64,000 nt of DNA from Ascaris suum (lineage: Eukaryota > Nematoda > Chromadorea > Rhabditida > Ascarididae). The stretch covers positions 7,054,520 through 7,118,519 of the forward strand of contig CM024176.1 in NCBI GenBank assembly GCA_013433145.1, in the 5' to 3' direction. How positions within the stretch are numbered: position 1 is the first letter of the stretch; every line of letters starts with the position of its first letter. Shown here piece by piece: positions 10,081-23,865 of this stretch. Made by a program: the position numbers and the translations under genes. Below the pieces are notes generated by a model. That model made no database searches. It saw nothing but the letters and a program-made list of their open reading frames with translations, and was not told the origin of the DNA.

Positions 10081-13000
10081 CTTATTTCCTTTCTTTATGA
10101 GGATGTTGATTTCATGGGAAATGCGTCATGCGGACTCGCCGTGTTCAGAGTTTGCCGTTTTGTTTGTTGAAGAGAGTTCATCACGTAAGGACTGGATCAA
10201 CAAAATCGGCAAGCCATTGGTCTCTCTAATTTATCGCTCTAACACCTTAACGTTTGATATAGTTTTTAGGTATTCCTCACGTCTTAGCTTCGCATTGAAA
10301 TATGTCTATTTGCTTTTGCTGCACTGCCCGCGTCAGATCCTTCGTAAAAACTGCTTTTCTTATGAGAATGTAAACTGCGATGACTTTTATCATGGATTTC
10401 TTAGCAGTAACAAGCAAGCAGTACACCACCCTCAAAGGCATCATCTCGCCGAAGTGTGATTACTCGTTGCATGCGGGCACAATGAATTCGAAATCTCCAA
10501 CACTTCTCTTGGATGTGCAAAACAGAAGTCGAGTGCGATCTCTTCATTTCACAGTCAACCTATTTGCGCGTCTAGTCTTTTGATTGTAAGGATGTCGACC
10601 CGAATGAGGATTCCACGCAAGAAATATACACTGTTTGTTTGTTGATGAATGTTTTAATGTTCAGTATGCTAATGTCTGAATAAAATTAGGACGATGGTCT
10701 CAATACCACGAGATCCCGCACCATCGTCTCTGCTCAACTCCCTCCTTATCATCACAGTGAAAGCGACAGCGGGCTGCGTAGGACTGAAGACTGTTATATT
10801 TTCTATTCATTTCACTGAAGGATTGTTGTGTCACTCGGTGGACAGTCTGTTGGTGATCCTGTTGTTTGTTTCTCTGCTTTCTTTTTCGTCCTTCCGTGGA
10901 AAATGAGCTCACCCATTCGCGATCCTCTCCAAACCTCTCCATCGCGGACATCACCCACAGGAGGTGTTTTAGGAGTGATCATACAGGAATGTCCAAGGTC
11001 ACCGGGTCACCGAGAGAGAGACGACCTGGAAGCCTAGTTCGTGCCCTCAAGCTGACGAGTTCAGAAAACATTAAAGCCAAGTTTTACAACTGTGAAATAC
11101 AAATTTTCACGTAAGAACTGATGAAGTGATAGGGACGGATAAAGCGCCGTTCCCCCATCTGGAGTTACTGTCACGGGATCGCAGGTCTATTAAAGCCGAA
11201 CTGTTTCAAGGCCAAAGATTTTTCATGCATTGCTTAGTCACATTGGGTTTGTCGCCGCTTTCAGGGGTGGGAATATTTTCACACCTCTTCAGTTGTTTGG
11301 ACAATCTATCGAATGCTATAAAAACGAATGTTACGGGGAGGTACGGATAAGTGAGTGGGGGGGGGGGGGGGGGGGTGGGGGTGGGGGGAGGCGGGAAATG
11401 AACCAGGCAGATTATTGAGTTTTTTTTCAGACTGAACGCTCGCATAACAATAACAACTAAAAATTTGCCTCGACTTTAGTTTCCGAATCCATTGGATCAT
11501 CGAAGAGTATTCACAAGTGCGCACTGCTGCCCCCTTTTGGGCTTTGCACAGTGTGAGATAGAGTCGTGTTCGGGAAATTGAGTAAGTCTACCGGTGAAAG
11601 TAAACAGTAATAGCGTCCTTACTCTTAATCTGCTGGCTGCTCGAATGTAGCAAATAGATCTTTATGCGAGCAGCTTTTTGAATTTGAACATCCGTTCTAT
11701 AAATTTTTGCATCATAATTCGTGTGTGCTTCACGTATTTTAATGACCTACGATACACCTACTCACCGTTATTTACGTTCTCGAAAGTAATATCGTTATTG
11801 TAAATATAGAAAACATTTCTGCTTATATTTCGATGTCCTGAATTGGCTAATCATATTTCGATGTACGTGAAGTGAATACAAATATTTAGTGGAGCAGTGA
11901 AAACTGAAAAGAAACCGATACAGAGGAGTACTGGGAGAGGTGCGACGGAAACACATTGCCCTTTCGTTTGTTGATGCTCATGACATATACACATTGTGTG
12001 GAATGAGGCTAAGGAAACAAGTGGGGCAATTTCAGCGGACGCATGAATACGTAACACCGGCAACATTAAGCCAATGCGCTTTTTTCGTTACACGTTGCGA
12101 TTCCTACCTACCGATCTTTACTTACATTTCGTTAGGTGTTGGGAATACTCAGGTTCTTAGGCAAGAGATTGTCGCTTCAGGGTCATCACTACCAAGAGTT
12201 ACTATTAGCTAACTGTAATTTCGAAAGAAGAGACCTGCAAGCGTCGAGGGATGAATTCGATTCGTCTTATCGTAATCGTTCATACAGAAAAGCGTTCGGA
12301 TTTCGCTATTTATTGGTCATTTGAGAAGAGTTTTCAATTCGGCCGCTTTTCACACACAAATCTCTAGAGAGTGAAGAAAGAGAATGCAACTGAGATAGCC
12401 GATGGTCATTTGTAAAAAACGCTTCATTTTCGGCGGTCTCTTATCCATAACCCTTATTGCCCTTTTTAGGATCAAGATGCTTTCTCAGTGCAACGTGGTA
12501 GTGTGCTACCGAGAAGCTTCTTTTTTTTCCACTATTTACGCTCGATTCGAGGCGCTATAGAATCACATGCCATAAAAGTGACTGATAGTGAAGGAAGGAA
12601 AAGGCTATATCCGATAGTGTTCTCGTATGTTTTTGCGCAATTTGTCTGCATTGCTGAACCGCTTGCAATCGACGAATTTCTTTTCTTTTTTTAAAGTGTA
12701 GAAACAAAAGCGAGTTTAAATATATATAAATGCTTGAAGGTCTGATGGATAAAATTTTAATACCTCAAATAGTACTGACCAATACGACACGGATTTCTCT
12801 TTTCTAAAGTAATAGTTAGTATAGTACTTTGCGACGAACTGAGAGGAAAAATAAATGCGGCAATCGTGTCGCTATTCAGGGTATATACGGAAAGTTTTTA
12901 CGAGCGATATTTGTGCATTCGCTTACAAATGAAATCTTTTTGCTTGCTCGCCTCGTACTGCTTAATGAACTTTTAATGTGCAAGAAGTGACGGATACATC

Positions 13001-13582
13001 CGATGTTTCCGAATTCTCCTTTAGGCTCATATGCTAGGAGACAGCGATTCCCCACAGTTGCCTTACCTCGCTATTATATCGAATCAGTCCTATGATTTAA
13101 ATCTTTTTCTTATTAGTAAGTGGCAACTAATTCGTTAGATTTATGCGAAATTTGCAATGGAAAATGCACCACCTTTGATGTGAAATATGAGCAGAACAAT
13201 TTTAAGGCGATGACAGTAATATGTAGATTAAAACCCCTGAGGAACATTATGGGGGTTCTTTCAGACAACGATGAGCTACGCTGGAGCACTTGAAGTGGGT
13301 GAAAGTAACGTGTTCATCATATGCGCTTCGTTCGAAGTGACAATTTCAGCGCATCGGCGGATCCCTCGTCGATGCTATTTGAGCTTCACTCAAAACTATC
13401 GCAGCACTTTCTTACTCGCCCGTGAAGCCACACATCAAGTTGCCGCGAAATGAACTCAACGGACCGCCTTACTTGGACCATTTCCAGCAGTGTGCATTCC
13501 TCTACGGTTTGTTCGATACTTTCAACTCAAAGACATCACAGCTGTCGATGTATATCGGCATATGTGTTCATCTACACGATAG
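10081..13582. other. Unassigned stretch
   Basis: No supported gene. The part up to about 10,600 may contain eroded endonuclease sequence of RTE copy 2. A poly-G tract sits at 11,357. Open frames at 10,097-10,459 and 11,940-12,212 have no recognisable motif, splice context or conserved composition. Confidence 0.45.
11357..11388 (+). repeat. Poly-G tract (19 G, then interrupted)
   Basis: Nineteen G at 11,357-11,375, then T-interrupted G runs to 11,388. It can form G-quadruplex structures on the plus strand. The poly-Gly/poly-Pro open frames across it are repeat artefacts. Confidence 0.95.
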
Positions 13583-14217
13583 TCAAAAAAACCACCGGTC
13601 ATGAACCCCGAAAATGTTCCGAGACGGAGACTCTTCAGGAACTATAGACTGAGGTGCACGCCCTCTGTGTTCATAACGACAATCTGAAATCACCGCTTCC
13701 TTCCCAAATCCTCCCACCTCCCGTCCTTCCCGATGCGAATCACAAACGCACGAGGTGAAAGTAGTCTCCTGACCCGCTACCCGAACTTCGTTGTACCTGA
13801 CGTCGTTCTCTATGAAGTGTAGATGTTTAAATATGCACGAGCAAGCAATATCAGCTCGATCCAAACATCGAATGACACCGACACGCGTAACGTGCTCCGA
13901 GATTTGTGGCCCTAATAGATGCTCGAATTCAAATAAAAGTGACGGGCTGCGTGTCGAATGAGACGCGTCGCGCGAGGCACAGCGGCGTGCCGGCCGTCTT
14001 TGCGTTCGATGCGGGCGCTGTTTCGATTGCAAAGAGAGTGGTGAGTCACCGCGACGAAACGCACTTCTCTCTCCCCTTTTTTGATATTCTTTCTCTTGTT
14101 CCCTTCCCCTCTCTCTGTGTGCTTATTGGCACGCTGAAGGTTTCTTTAAACATTTCTCTTGTTGTTATTATTGTGGCGAAGTTAGCAATAGAAGATGCAG
14201 GTCCACCTCTCTATTAG
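13583..14217. other. GC-richer patch with unassigned open frames on both strands
   Basis: This patch is visibly richer in CG dinucleotides (for example GACGCGTCGCGCGAGG near 13,961) than its surroundings. It is open on the minus strand for 149 codons (13,583-14,032) and on the plus strand for 103 codons (13,906-14,217). I recognise neither protein. A diverged exon, a CpG-rich regulatory patch or an eroded mobile element would all fit; nothing decides between them. A short inverted repeat (CCACCTCT...AGAGGTGG) lies at its right edge, 14,200-14,241. Confidence 0.25.
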
Positions 14218-15847
14218 AAAGGTGGATCTAGCAGAGGTGGAGTTCCATCTCGTTCATCTGCTGCTTTATGGGAAATAATGCGGTACCATTTTTCCGCGTT
14301 TTTTAGCATTGGATTTATTTGTTCGCATGTTCGCTTATAATCCGTTTTCACTGCGACTTTTCTTGAGTCCAGATTCGTAGAACTTATCAGATGTAATCAT
14401 TGACGCGGTAGAAGTTCGCATCCCTAAATCCACTCTTATCAACTGATCACACTTAAATAGTGGGGCAAGAAAAATCTAGTGTTTTGAAATTCTTGTTAGC
14501 TCTTGCGGTTGTTGTCGTTACTTTTTGATGCATATTAACATATAGAATCTAACTAAAACTACTGATATTGTAAGGCTTCACGAAGCTCGGACGAAATTTA
14601 CATATGAGCAAATATTCGTAGAATATTTTCTGGCAGAGATTTCGGTCGCAGCGATGATAATAAAATTTCGACAGCAAGTAATATGGTGTTGCAGAAATTA
14701 GCCGACGGCGGAAACATTCGCCGTTTTATTGCTCTCCAATAACAATAAAATTACTCAGTAATTAACACTTATTAGTGACTGCATTCTGATACGAAAACGA
14801 TCAAAATCATTGCAGATCAAAAATTTTTTCCCATTATGCAAATTTTCGTGAACTGATGCATATTTTTTAGCGTCAGTATTCTTGCAAAATACATGTTATT
14901 CACATTGAGAGACAACATCGGTTATATGCGATTGAAATTGGCCACATTTTAAAAGAATCTTTTTCATTTCGAAGTGGCTCCCCCCAAATTTGGATGACTC
15001 ACCAATTGCTCACCTCATTCCACCAATTATTTCTCGGTATTATTGATGTGTAGTGCACCAGTGGCATCCCAGACATATGTTTTACGACATATGCATTCAC
15101 ATTTTTCCTTATCAGCGTTGCTGAAAGACAACAATAAACGTATTTTCGGCTTCAGACTCCAATCGATTTGGAAAGTGAAAGCTGCGGCTTTAAGAGTTTC
15201 AGAATGCAAATTTTTTTTAAAAGAATTCAGCAGCTGGCTACATTCGACCCATTGAAATTCGGAATTTCTCTTGAAAGCCCCTAAGAAAAATTCCAAATTT
15301 TACGACGGGGAATTTTCAAGTGTCTTTGAGTAGAAACGTGAGCTTCGTTGATCCCCATGGGGAAAATATTGTTGCGGCGGTCTAAGAATGATGACGAGAA
15401 AGGTTTGCTGCATCTTATTGATAAAATTGATGTTTTTCAGCAAGTGCAAAAATATTGGTCGCCTTTGCACGTCTTCAATACCAATCCAGAATTTTAAATA
15501 ATCGTATTCGTAAATGAAATATTTCAATTGAAAGTGCATCTGATATTGCAAAAGTCGCGTCAAATAAGTCAAATGTGCCGCATTAAGTAGGCGATTGCAA
15601 AATACACCACAGACTCCAACTTTTGCATTTCGGCAGAGAGCAATAACAAGGCGTTGCAAGCACAATTCAACTGATGCAGCCGCTTTTATGACGATCTTAT
15701 GCAAAAGGTAACCTTTCTGTGCTGTGCTCGTTTATAAAATCGGTTGAAAACATATGCAAATTTTTGAACGCGTCTAAATGCTCATAACATCCTTCGAGGT
15801 TGGTGCATGAATAAATACTCACAAAGGAGACGTAGATCATAGCTAGC

Positions 15848-15930
15848 AAATTTCATAGCTCTAACTACAATATACTCGCTAAATTTTGCAGCTCTAGTTA
15901 CAATATAGCCACTAAATTTTGTAGCCCTTG
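15848..15930 (+). repeat. 33-bp direct repeat, about 2.5 units
   Basis: Units start AAATTTCATAGCTCTA, AAATTTTGCAGCTCTA and AAATTTTGTAGCCCTT, spaced 33 bp apart. A related CAAATTTTGTAGCTTCTGG string occurs alone near 45,570, next to another ACAG patch, suggesting a dispersed family. Confidence 0.65.
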
Positions 15931-18227
15931 CTATTCGGGTTTCATCATAACACCTCTTCAAAGTGTTTATTAGCAGCAGGGGAATTTATGAAATGAGTGC
16001 AATGAAGAGTGAATTAAATTCCGATTTCCACTCATTGCATCGGAATATCGCTTTTTGGCAGTTTGAAAGTTTTATTGAGATGGACGCATTCATTCTCATC
16101 TGAATGTCAGTAGGTTCGAGCGTGTTTTGCATATCGGAAGTCACTGCCTCTTATTGAGTGAGAAATTTCCATTGCTACCGCTTATTATATGTTGTAGGGG
16201 ACAGCGATATAGATGGAGCCTTGAGAAAGTAAAGAAACGAGGTGGATACCTTTAGGTTGATTGTATCACTCAGATATAAGCTAAGCCAATAGAAAAGCCT
16301 TCTAGGTCATTGATCATATCATTGGATCATCGTTAACTTTGCTGAACGGCGGTGAGTCATTCAGCGAGGATTTCTGTGGGAATTTTTCGAGATTTCTGTG
16401 GAAATTAGAATGTAACATCAACTTATCGATAAAAATGCGGGGAAGCACGCCGCAGCAACTGCTCTCATATATTCTTTAGTATTCCCTTCACCTGAGCAAA
16501 TGATTTGATAAGTTCGAAACTAATAATAAATATGTGGAATAATGTTTGTTTTAATTAACCTAACCGTTCACAAAAGATTCGTGCTTAATAATCAATCAGC
16601 GCGGAATGGAAACAGATGCTGTAAAATGATAGGCAAACGTTTCTCCCCGCTTTCATATGCTCAAAACTTTTTTCAAAGTTGGTGGATCCACGAAATGCAA
16701 GTATCTCACCCTAGGATAGACATTATACTACCAACTTCTTAAGTCCTCTTGAATGGCTCTCGAGTGGACAGACAGGCACACAATAAGGCCACACCTATAC
16801 GCGCAAACAGCAATGCGTAATGGGCTTTTGACGAACAAGTCTGCTATATAATTTCGAAAGGAGGAAAGGCCTAACCTCACAATATGTCTCCATACCTACC
16901 CCACCACTTGTACTTCAGGTTTGTTAACCATTTTTATGTTTAGATCGGCGAGCACACAGGCTCAGACGTAACCCCACGCAGACATGATGTTGTTATTGTT
17001 TATATGCAGTGAGAGTCCACAAAACAGCTGGTAACGTCTGGGGAAGATACTTCCGCTTGTTTGCTGGTTTATACCCAATTCCATGAAACGTTTTCGGTTC
17101 TGGTTGCTATCTGTATGTGCTTATCGGCACTTTTAAAGATGCGTATAGGAGTAGCCAGACAGTCGCAATCGATTTTACAGTCTTGTGCGCCTTTAGCCCG
17201 CTAACGAGAAAAGTTACGGCACAAGTGCTTGAATGTAATTGATCCAAATATAATAGGAAAGATCCCTTGAGCCGTTTCGTTAATAGATCCCAACTGATAA
17301 TATCCCACGATAAGTTTCCGACACTTAAATGCTCGTTTTAGAGCTGATCGAATACTCGAAAAACCATTGTTTTTGTTGAGGTTTTCTACAGCTAATCACG
17401 CTGCAGGAACGACCTATCTACATCTCTGAGGAAAAGCAGTTCCCCAACTTTTTCTTGCGACGACCTCTGGCCAAATCGTTCCATTTTCCCCTCTCCCCCT
17501 CCCGGCAAATGTCTCCTCTTCAGCCTACTTTCATGCCTCTTTTTGGTTGTTTCTTTCACCAATATTGCTGAGACCGGCTATCCTGGCGAACTAATTTGCA
17601 AAACGCATTCATTATGGCATACATACTCACTGGTTTACTACCTCGTTTATCGAATTCATCGTGGATTTGCCGTTTTGAATGAACGACTTTGACTAATGCA
17701 AACAGTCAGTTGGCTGTCGCTAAGACCTCGAGTCATCGAATTCGGTTAATCCAGGGCGTTTCTATCCCTTCTGAATATTTCGCTAGAGGTCTACTATACT
17801 CATGCTAACTTTTTCATCGAACAGAGAGAGATTTACGGCTTGTTCTCTTCATTCGTTTTGCGGTCTGATTTCAATCTTGGTACCACAGCTTTATGACCGG
17901 TTAAATTCCATCTGTAAGTGAACCTGTCGACTCTAGTCACAGGGATTCTATAATAGGTCTGTTGCAGCAAATTTAATGTTAAATGCGACGATTAGTGGAA
18001 ATGTGGGGGAAGCGTATTTTGACTTCGTCACAAATGTCTTTTTGTGCATTGAGTCTCTTGCAGGAAATATATGCGATGACTTTAGCTTTGAGTCATTTCT
18101 TTGGTGTCCCATTAGTGTGGAATTGCAATATCACTGGACGGAAATTAAGTGCGTTTTCATGCGTGAGTTCGCTACGTGTTCGTCACGTTTTTGCGGTTGG
18201 TATCCCACTCCTTCCTCTTCACCTCCA

Positions 18228-18246
18228 CCCCCCCCCCCCCCCCCCC
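18228..18246 (+). repeat. Poly-C tract (19 C)
   Basis: Uninterrupted run of 19 C within a pyrimidine-rich stretch (18,210-18,280). It is the only long G/C homopolymer in the window with the C strand on top. Confidence 0.95.
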
Positions 18247-21200
18247 TCTTCCTCCTCCTACCTTTCTTCTCTCTGCTTTCTTGCTCTCAGCCAACATCGT
18301 GCGATGAAAACGCGTGTACTCGCCGTTTTCCCTCTCTAGTACTCGAGCTGCCTTCTCCCCGCAACATATTACCACCTCTTCCTCTTCTCTGCATCCTTAT
18401 TTCCTTCACTTGCACGATGACAGGAGACGAAATTCTTCTGCTGTTTGATACTAAGTAAGTGTTCAGATAAAAATACTATAACTTGTGTACGTCATAAGGG
18501 CACAAGACAGTACTCAGTTTGGGTGAGGTTACTGCATGCGAGAGATCATTTTTATAGCCTTCTTTTTGGAAAATTGGAGATTTATTCACCTAATTGCTCC
18601 AATTGTTGCTTCGACGGTAATTAGTAAATGAATGCGATATGAAAAGATGCTATCAATAACTTAATTCGGTTTGAGTTGTTGCAGTAATCATCGTCGATAA
18701 AAATTTGGGATAAGTGAACGAATTTGAAAATTGGAAAGGAATTATTGTGTTTATTAAGCGAACATGATGATTGTGATTACAACGATTGGTAAAAATTACT
18801 TCGATCAATACTGAGAACGGAAATGCGCTGGTTTTTAAGTGATAAGGTGATGCTTGTTCTTCGATATTGAGGAAGGCTTTTACACTTACGGGTAAATGGC
18901 GCATCTCTTGGACGATTTCATTTCGCTCATTCATTGCGGAAATTTAGAGGCAGTAATGTTCAAAGTAGTGACAATATCTTCTACGTATTCTTCCCTCGAT
19001 CCTATCACCAAGCCTATACCACAAACCTCTTTAGTGTTATTGAGGAGGGGGAAGGGAGTGAGGAAGGGGAGGAGGTTATTCCGCTCAGTTGTTAGAAATA
19101 TACAATCATAGAACTCCTAACGAAAAACTAGGCACAGTTCTGCGCATCACCATTTCCACATTTGCTTCGTTGTTTATTTCATAGTTGTCCTGCGACTTCA
19201 AAATATGAGTGCAGATTTCAGAATTGCGTGACAGTGCGAAGTGTACTTCCGTGGGACTTCAACGAGGACGTTATTTTCAGCCTCACGTATTTTATAAATA
19301 GCACCCATTTTTATTCTGTTTTATATCGAACCGGTGTGCACAATATGGAGTCTCTAGGTACTCAAGAAATCCCTAGGTAGGGGAAGAAAATTTTTTGAAT
19401 TTGGATGAATTCAGGCTGTGAATTCTTCTTGAGTTTATCACCTCATGACTCAGAAATCGTTGCTGGAGCCAGTTGCTGCATTAATCAAATTGCTGTGTTC
19501 AGCATTCTTAACTGTAATGCACATCTACGTAGTGGATTAATCCTTGCTAGTCCTTATCACGTTATCAGTTGGAAAACTCGTAAATTGTATCGGAGAGGCT
19601 AAATGCAACTGCATTTAACTTGTCACTGCTTATTAATTTATCACTCAATAAATTAGAGGTTGTGTGCTATGTGCGTAAAATTTAATGTTTTTTATCATCT
19701 CCTCATTATACTGTTCCAGCTTTGGGATCCATCACATCGATCCATTAGTCAAAAGTTATGACCTAGCATAACGTTTACTAATTCATATCTCCGCGTAAGT
19801 GAATTTAACACTATCCGGTTTTGTTAATTTTATCAGTCGGCACACCGGAAATTATAACATGATCAATGGACTTTAATGTCGATAACCAGTGTTTTTCAAA
19901 AGGTGCAAATATAAGCCAAGCTTATCATTTCTTGGATCAGTCATTGATTTAATCCTGTTTGTATGCTTGTCATCTCATTTTGATAAGCTGTTGCATGCAT
20001 AATTTTTGCTTTTTGCTTGTGCAGACAATATGAAATAAATGCTGTATTTTATCGGCAGCTTATTTCTTTAATCGTATATTGCAATATTTTGAATACAACA
20101 AAAGCGCATATCCCCTTGACAATACCTTTGATAATCCTTGTCACTGTTTTTCCATGAGTTGAGGTTTTAGTTTTTTTGAACCTCAGAAGAACAAAACTTG
20201 GATTCATAATGCTTTTTGAAAGAAACGATAAATGCTGTGATAGTAAAGGTGCCTTCTCCATTTTCATTTAGGGAAAGACTGCATCAGAGGCGAAGACGAA
20301 TGAACATATTTTAGGTCTGCCTTCTTTGCATGTTTGTCTGAAAGTTCGATTGGGGAATGACTAGTGCTAATGTCGCGAAATTTGATGGGAATATAATTTG
20401 CACCATGGCGTTTTCGTGTTATCAACTTTCAAGTCGGTCACTAGAAGTTATGTACACTTAAAGGTACCAGATTTTGCACTCTTTTCAGGACCGATTAGGC
20501 GCATTTCACGCCTACCGGGCGACAGGAGGGCAAATCTTTTATCTTATCGTATTAGAGCGCTCGGCTCCGTTAGGCTGCATTAATGCAGATATTCTGTTAT
20601 TTGCTCAGAGTGGTTGCATGGTGAGCGGAATGCGAAAGCATATATCGTGCCAGGTTATCAGGCGTGCTTCCTTGCTTTTCTGCTTGAATTTTTAAAAAGA
20701 ATTTCAGTGCACAATATGAGGTATTGGAAGAAACACTGCTAACAGTCCATGCTGTCCACAGAGTCGTCTTTGCTATTCCATCGAATCAAACGTTTGAATC
20801 AAGCACCTCTTTGCGTGATGTGTTAACGAATTTGTAATGACTGCTGCGGGCAAAGCTTCAAATGCATCAACAAACGTGCTTGCATTGCTATGCGTCGTAA
20901 ACGAAAAACTTAAGCACCGGAAGTATGCGAGCTCGCTAATGAATCTGATGCATTGCATGAAGTCTTGTCATGAAGTACTTAGGGCACAAGGCAAAGGGAC
21001 GTTAGGTGCTAAGGCTTGAGCACGGATATTCTCAAGGATAGCTTCATCGACGAATGCGATTAGGTTTACGGCAGCTAATTCGACCACCTTTGCTGCTGCG
21101 TCGTTATGTTCACAAAATATGTTTTTATGCATGAACTGCTGCAACGATGTTTTGCAGTGTGACACTGCTTGCAAATATCCTCCACTATTCGCTATATTCT

Positions 21201-21779
21201 TGCTTAAAATCACAGCAGAATCTCCTTAAAACTTTGTTTTTTATTATCAGCGATTGCTTTAAGCGACTTCTTCGTTAACTTGAGTTCATTTATGATTGGT
21301 TTCTTCACCAGTGCTTTTATGTAATAAAGAATCAAGAAGGCGTCTTTCAGTTGTAATTTTCCACCACTTAACTCGTCAACGATTTACAACATCTTACTGT
21401 TGAGCATTTACTGTAACAGTTAACAACAATAATATGCAAACTGGAGTGTGAAGTATCCTATATGTAGTTTAAGTTTCACATATGCGCTATGTTACACTCA
21501 AAATTCGCGGCGAGCCTCTAGATTGCGCGAGTTCCCGAATTGTCGATTAAATATCACCAATGCTGATATTATGTGAAGCGGAAAGTACTACACATCTAAA
21601 ATCCTTTAAGGGATCCATAATAAGATATGAGATCACTCTGCGAATATACTTGTGCCAGTGTTCATCGTTGACAGCGCCGCTGTCGTTTCACTTACTGCGA
21701 AGAAAATATAATCTCCTACGTAATTAAGCAAATAAATCCGATGCAAATATTATCGAATTGTTGTGGTGATCGTTGAGGT

Positions 21780-21795
21780 GGGGGGGGGGGGGGGG
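21780..21795 (+). repeat. Poly-G tract (16 G)
   Basis: Uninterrupted run of 16 G followed by AGCGGGGAGG. No gene nearby. Confidence 0.95.
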
Positions 21796-22768
21796 AGCGG
21801 GGAGGTAGTGCAGTTGGCTTACTTATTCAATTCCAGCATATCTTTTGTTTATTGAAAAGAACAAATAGCAGTTCGAACACCCTCGTTTGATGCTTCTATC
21901 GTTCACTGCGGAGGCCCTTTCCCCGAATAGCAGCAACGTGCAACGAGAACTCATTTAACGAGAGTTGAGCGACATCGCAGCAGTCACCTAAAGCGAATCG
22001 ATGACGAGAAAGCCGAACACGAATCTCACGTGGAAAACCATTTCCCCATATATCCCTTACTTTTGGATAGCGCATACCTGATTAGCAACAATTCTATTAT
22101 TTAGGTTACTGTAAAATGAGATTACTGTAAGGCTATGTAATATGAGAAGCACTTTGTTGAGGGTCGCAATAATAAGTGAGTGAAATTGATAATGTGTTAG
22201 AAAAGAATGGAGGATCAAGAAAGAGTACATAATTTTAAGAGAAATGAGGGTAGTTTGCGTGAGGTGTGAGTGATTAGCGAGCAGTTTCTAGAGTGAAGCA
22301 AAAAGTACTCTCGAAACGAGGAATGTCTAACATCATCACTGCACATATCAACTCATTTTTGTGTTACCTGTTCGAGTGCCCTTCTCATATGAAATTTTAT
22401 GCATTCTTTCATTTGTTTCTGAGAGAATTTAATAAGCGAATGCATAAAGGATATTATGCGTCACATTTTGTTATAGGTCAACCTCATCGCAGATGATCAA
22501 GTTCTTGAGGCAGGTTTTTCAGTAATTCATTTTTGGGCATTATTAGCACCATCTTATTACATAAATAGTTATCTGCTTACCGTAGAACCTCGAATAAACC
22601 CTCTGCTGCAGGATGTCATTACCTCATCTACCGTGGTCTCTTCCTCTCATATTAGTAGATTTCAGTTGAACTGTTTTCACTTTCTTTTTCTAAGATTATA
22701 TAAACGTGCTGCGTACAACGTTATATTATTATACCCATGTTGCATTATATTTATATTATATTGTTATG

Positions 22769-22888
<120 letters not shown>

Positions 22889-23599
22889 CAACGTTTTTCA
22901 TTGAAGCTATTTTTAATAAGAACACAACGGTGAAAACAGCAGTCGCCGCACGCATTAGATAGCATTTTGATATGTTTGGAGGGCGATAAAACTGTCGCCA
23001 TCCACCACTCCAAACAGGAAATCTGGAAGGAGCATCGGTAGATGCTTCTTGAAGTGAGGATGATTGACGTTGAATATTGCTTTCTAATATTTTAGCTTCA
23101 GAAGGATGTGTTTGGAGAGAACCCAGAGGCAACACACGAATGCGAGAATGAACTCGACGTCGCACTTTTTATCAGTCGCCTCAAGTCTTTCAGAAAGTGT
23201 TTTTTGCATAACAAATCCAAGACTAGTGTTACTACATCAGCTAACGTCATCGCATATTTTTCCAATATGACTGCTACCATCTCTTCACAAAATTTGTTAA
23301 GCATTTTATAACAAGGCATAACTCTTTTCAAGTTGGATTATCTGATATTCAGATTCGCTCCAGTCCGTCATTCTTTTCGCCAAGCTGCAAAAGTTTTCTT
23401 TCCGACAGAAATTTGCATATTCGAATCAATGGAGGTAACTCGGCGTATTCTACGGTTGCGAATTGCAAATTACGTTGAAGAAGTGGGAATATTGCTGGAT
23501 GAAGGGTGCTGATTTGTAAGGAGATAGGGAGCTGGACGAGAGTGTTTGGTGGGTCGGTTGTGGTTGCTTCCTGCGTGCACTGCATCCGCCTTTGAGAGG

Positions 23600-23865
23600 C
23601 CAAGCAAGCCACATCCCCAACACGCTTAACCAGCCAACCAACCAACCGAGCAACCCTCCCCTGGACTGCTGCATTGCACTATCGATCGTTCCGCATTCAT
23701 TGTCTTCGTCGTATTTCGTTGTGCTGCTGCGCGCTCCTCTTCTGTAATCGCTCTCTTGTCTTTTTCGTAAAGCGATTGTCTTTGCGGCCTAGATGAAGCA
23801 GTTTCCAACCGAGACGTTTTCAGACTTCCGCTCAGCTGTATTAACCACTGAGCCATCACGCCACT
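23600..23865 (-). mobile_element. tRNA-derived SINE candidate
   Basis: On the minus strand a tRNA-like head starts near 23,864 with GTGGCGTGA, then a perfect Pol III A-box, TGGCTCAGTGG. At normal tRNA spacing (about position 55) comes a weakened B-box, GGTTGGAAACT. No 3' acceptor arm complements the 5' end, so it is not a working tRNA. The body continues into a GCTCGGTTGGTTGGTTGG repeat near 23,622-23,655. This is the layout of a tRNA-derived SINE or old tRNA pseudogene. The overlapping minus-strand open frame (23,626-23,859) reads through the head and is unlikely to be a gene. Confidence 0.5.

Larger units (their letters stand above)
14218..22768. other. Unassigned AT-rich stretch
   Basis: No supported gene. 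It contains a 33-bp direct repeat at 15,848, an ACAG patch near 16,770, a poly-C tract at 18,228, a poly-G tract at 21,780 and homopurine patches near 19,040-19,080. Open frames such as 15,300-15,704 on the minus strand have no recognisable motif. Confidence 0.45.

Noticed and set aside
11206..11524. Poly-Gly and poly-Pro open frames
   Set aside because: They result from the poly-G tract; similar frames at 17,976-18,458 and 40,379-40,819 have the same cause.
13583..14032. 149-codon minus-strand frame as a gene
   Set aside because: No homology, no splice context, and openness is more likely in a GC-richer patch; listed only as an unassigned region.
20837..21213. Opposed open frames with even amino-acid composition
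   Set aside because: Both strands are open, neither has a known motif, and no exon partners were found.
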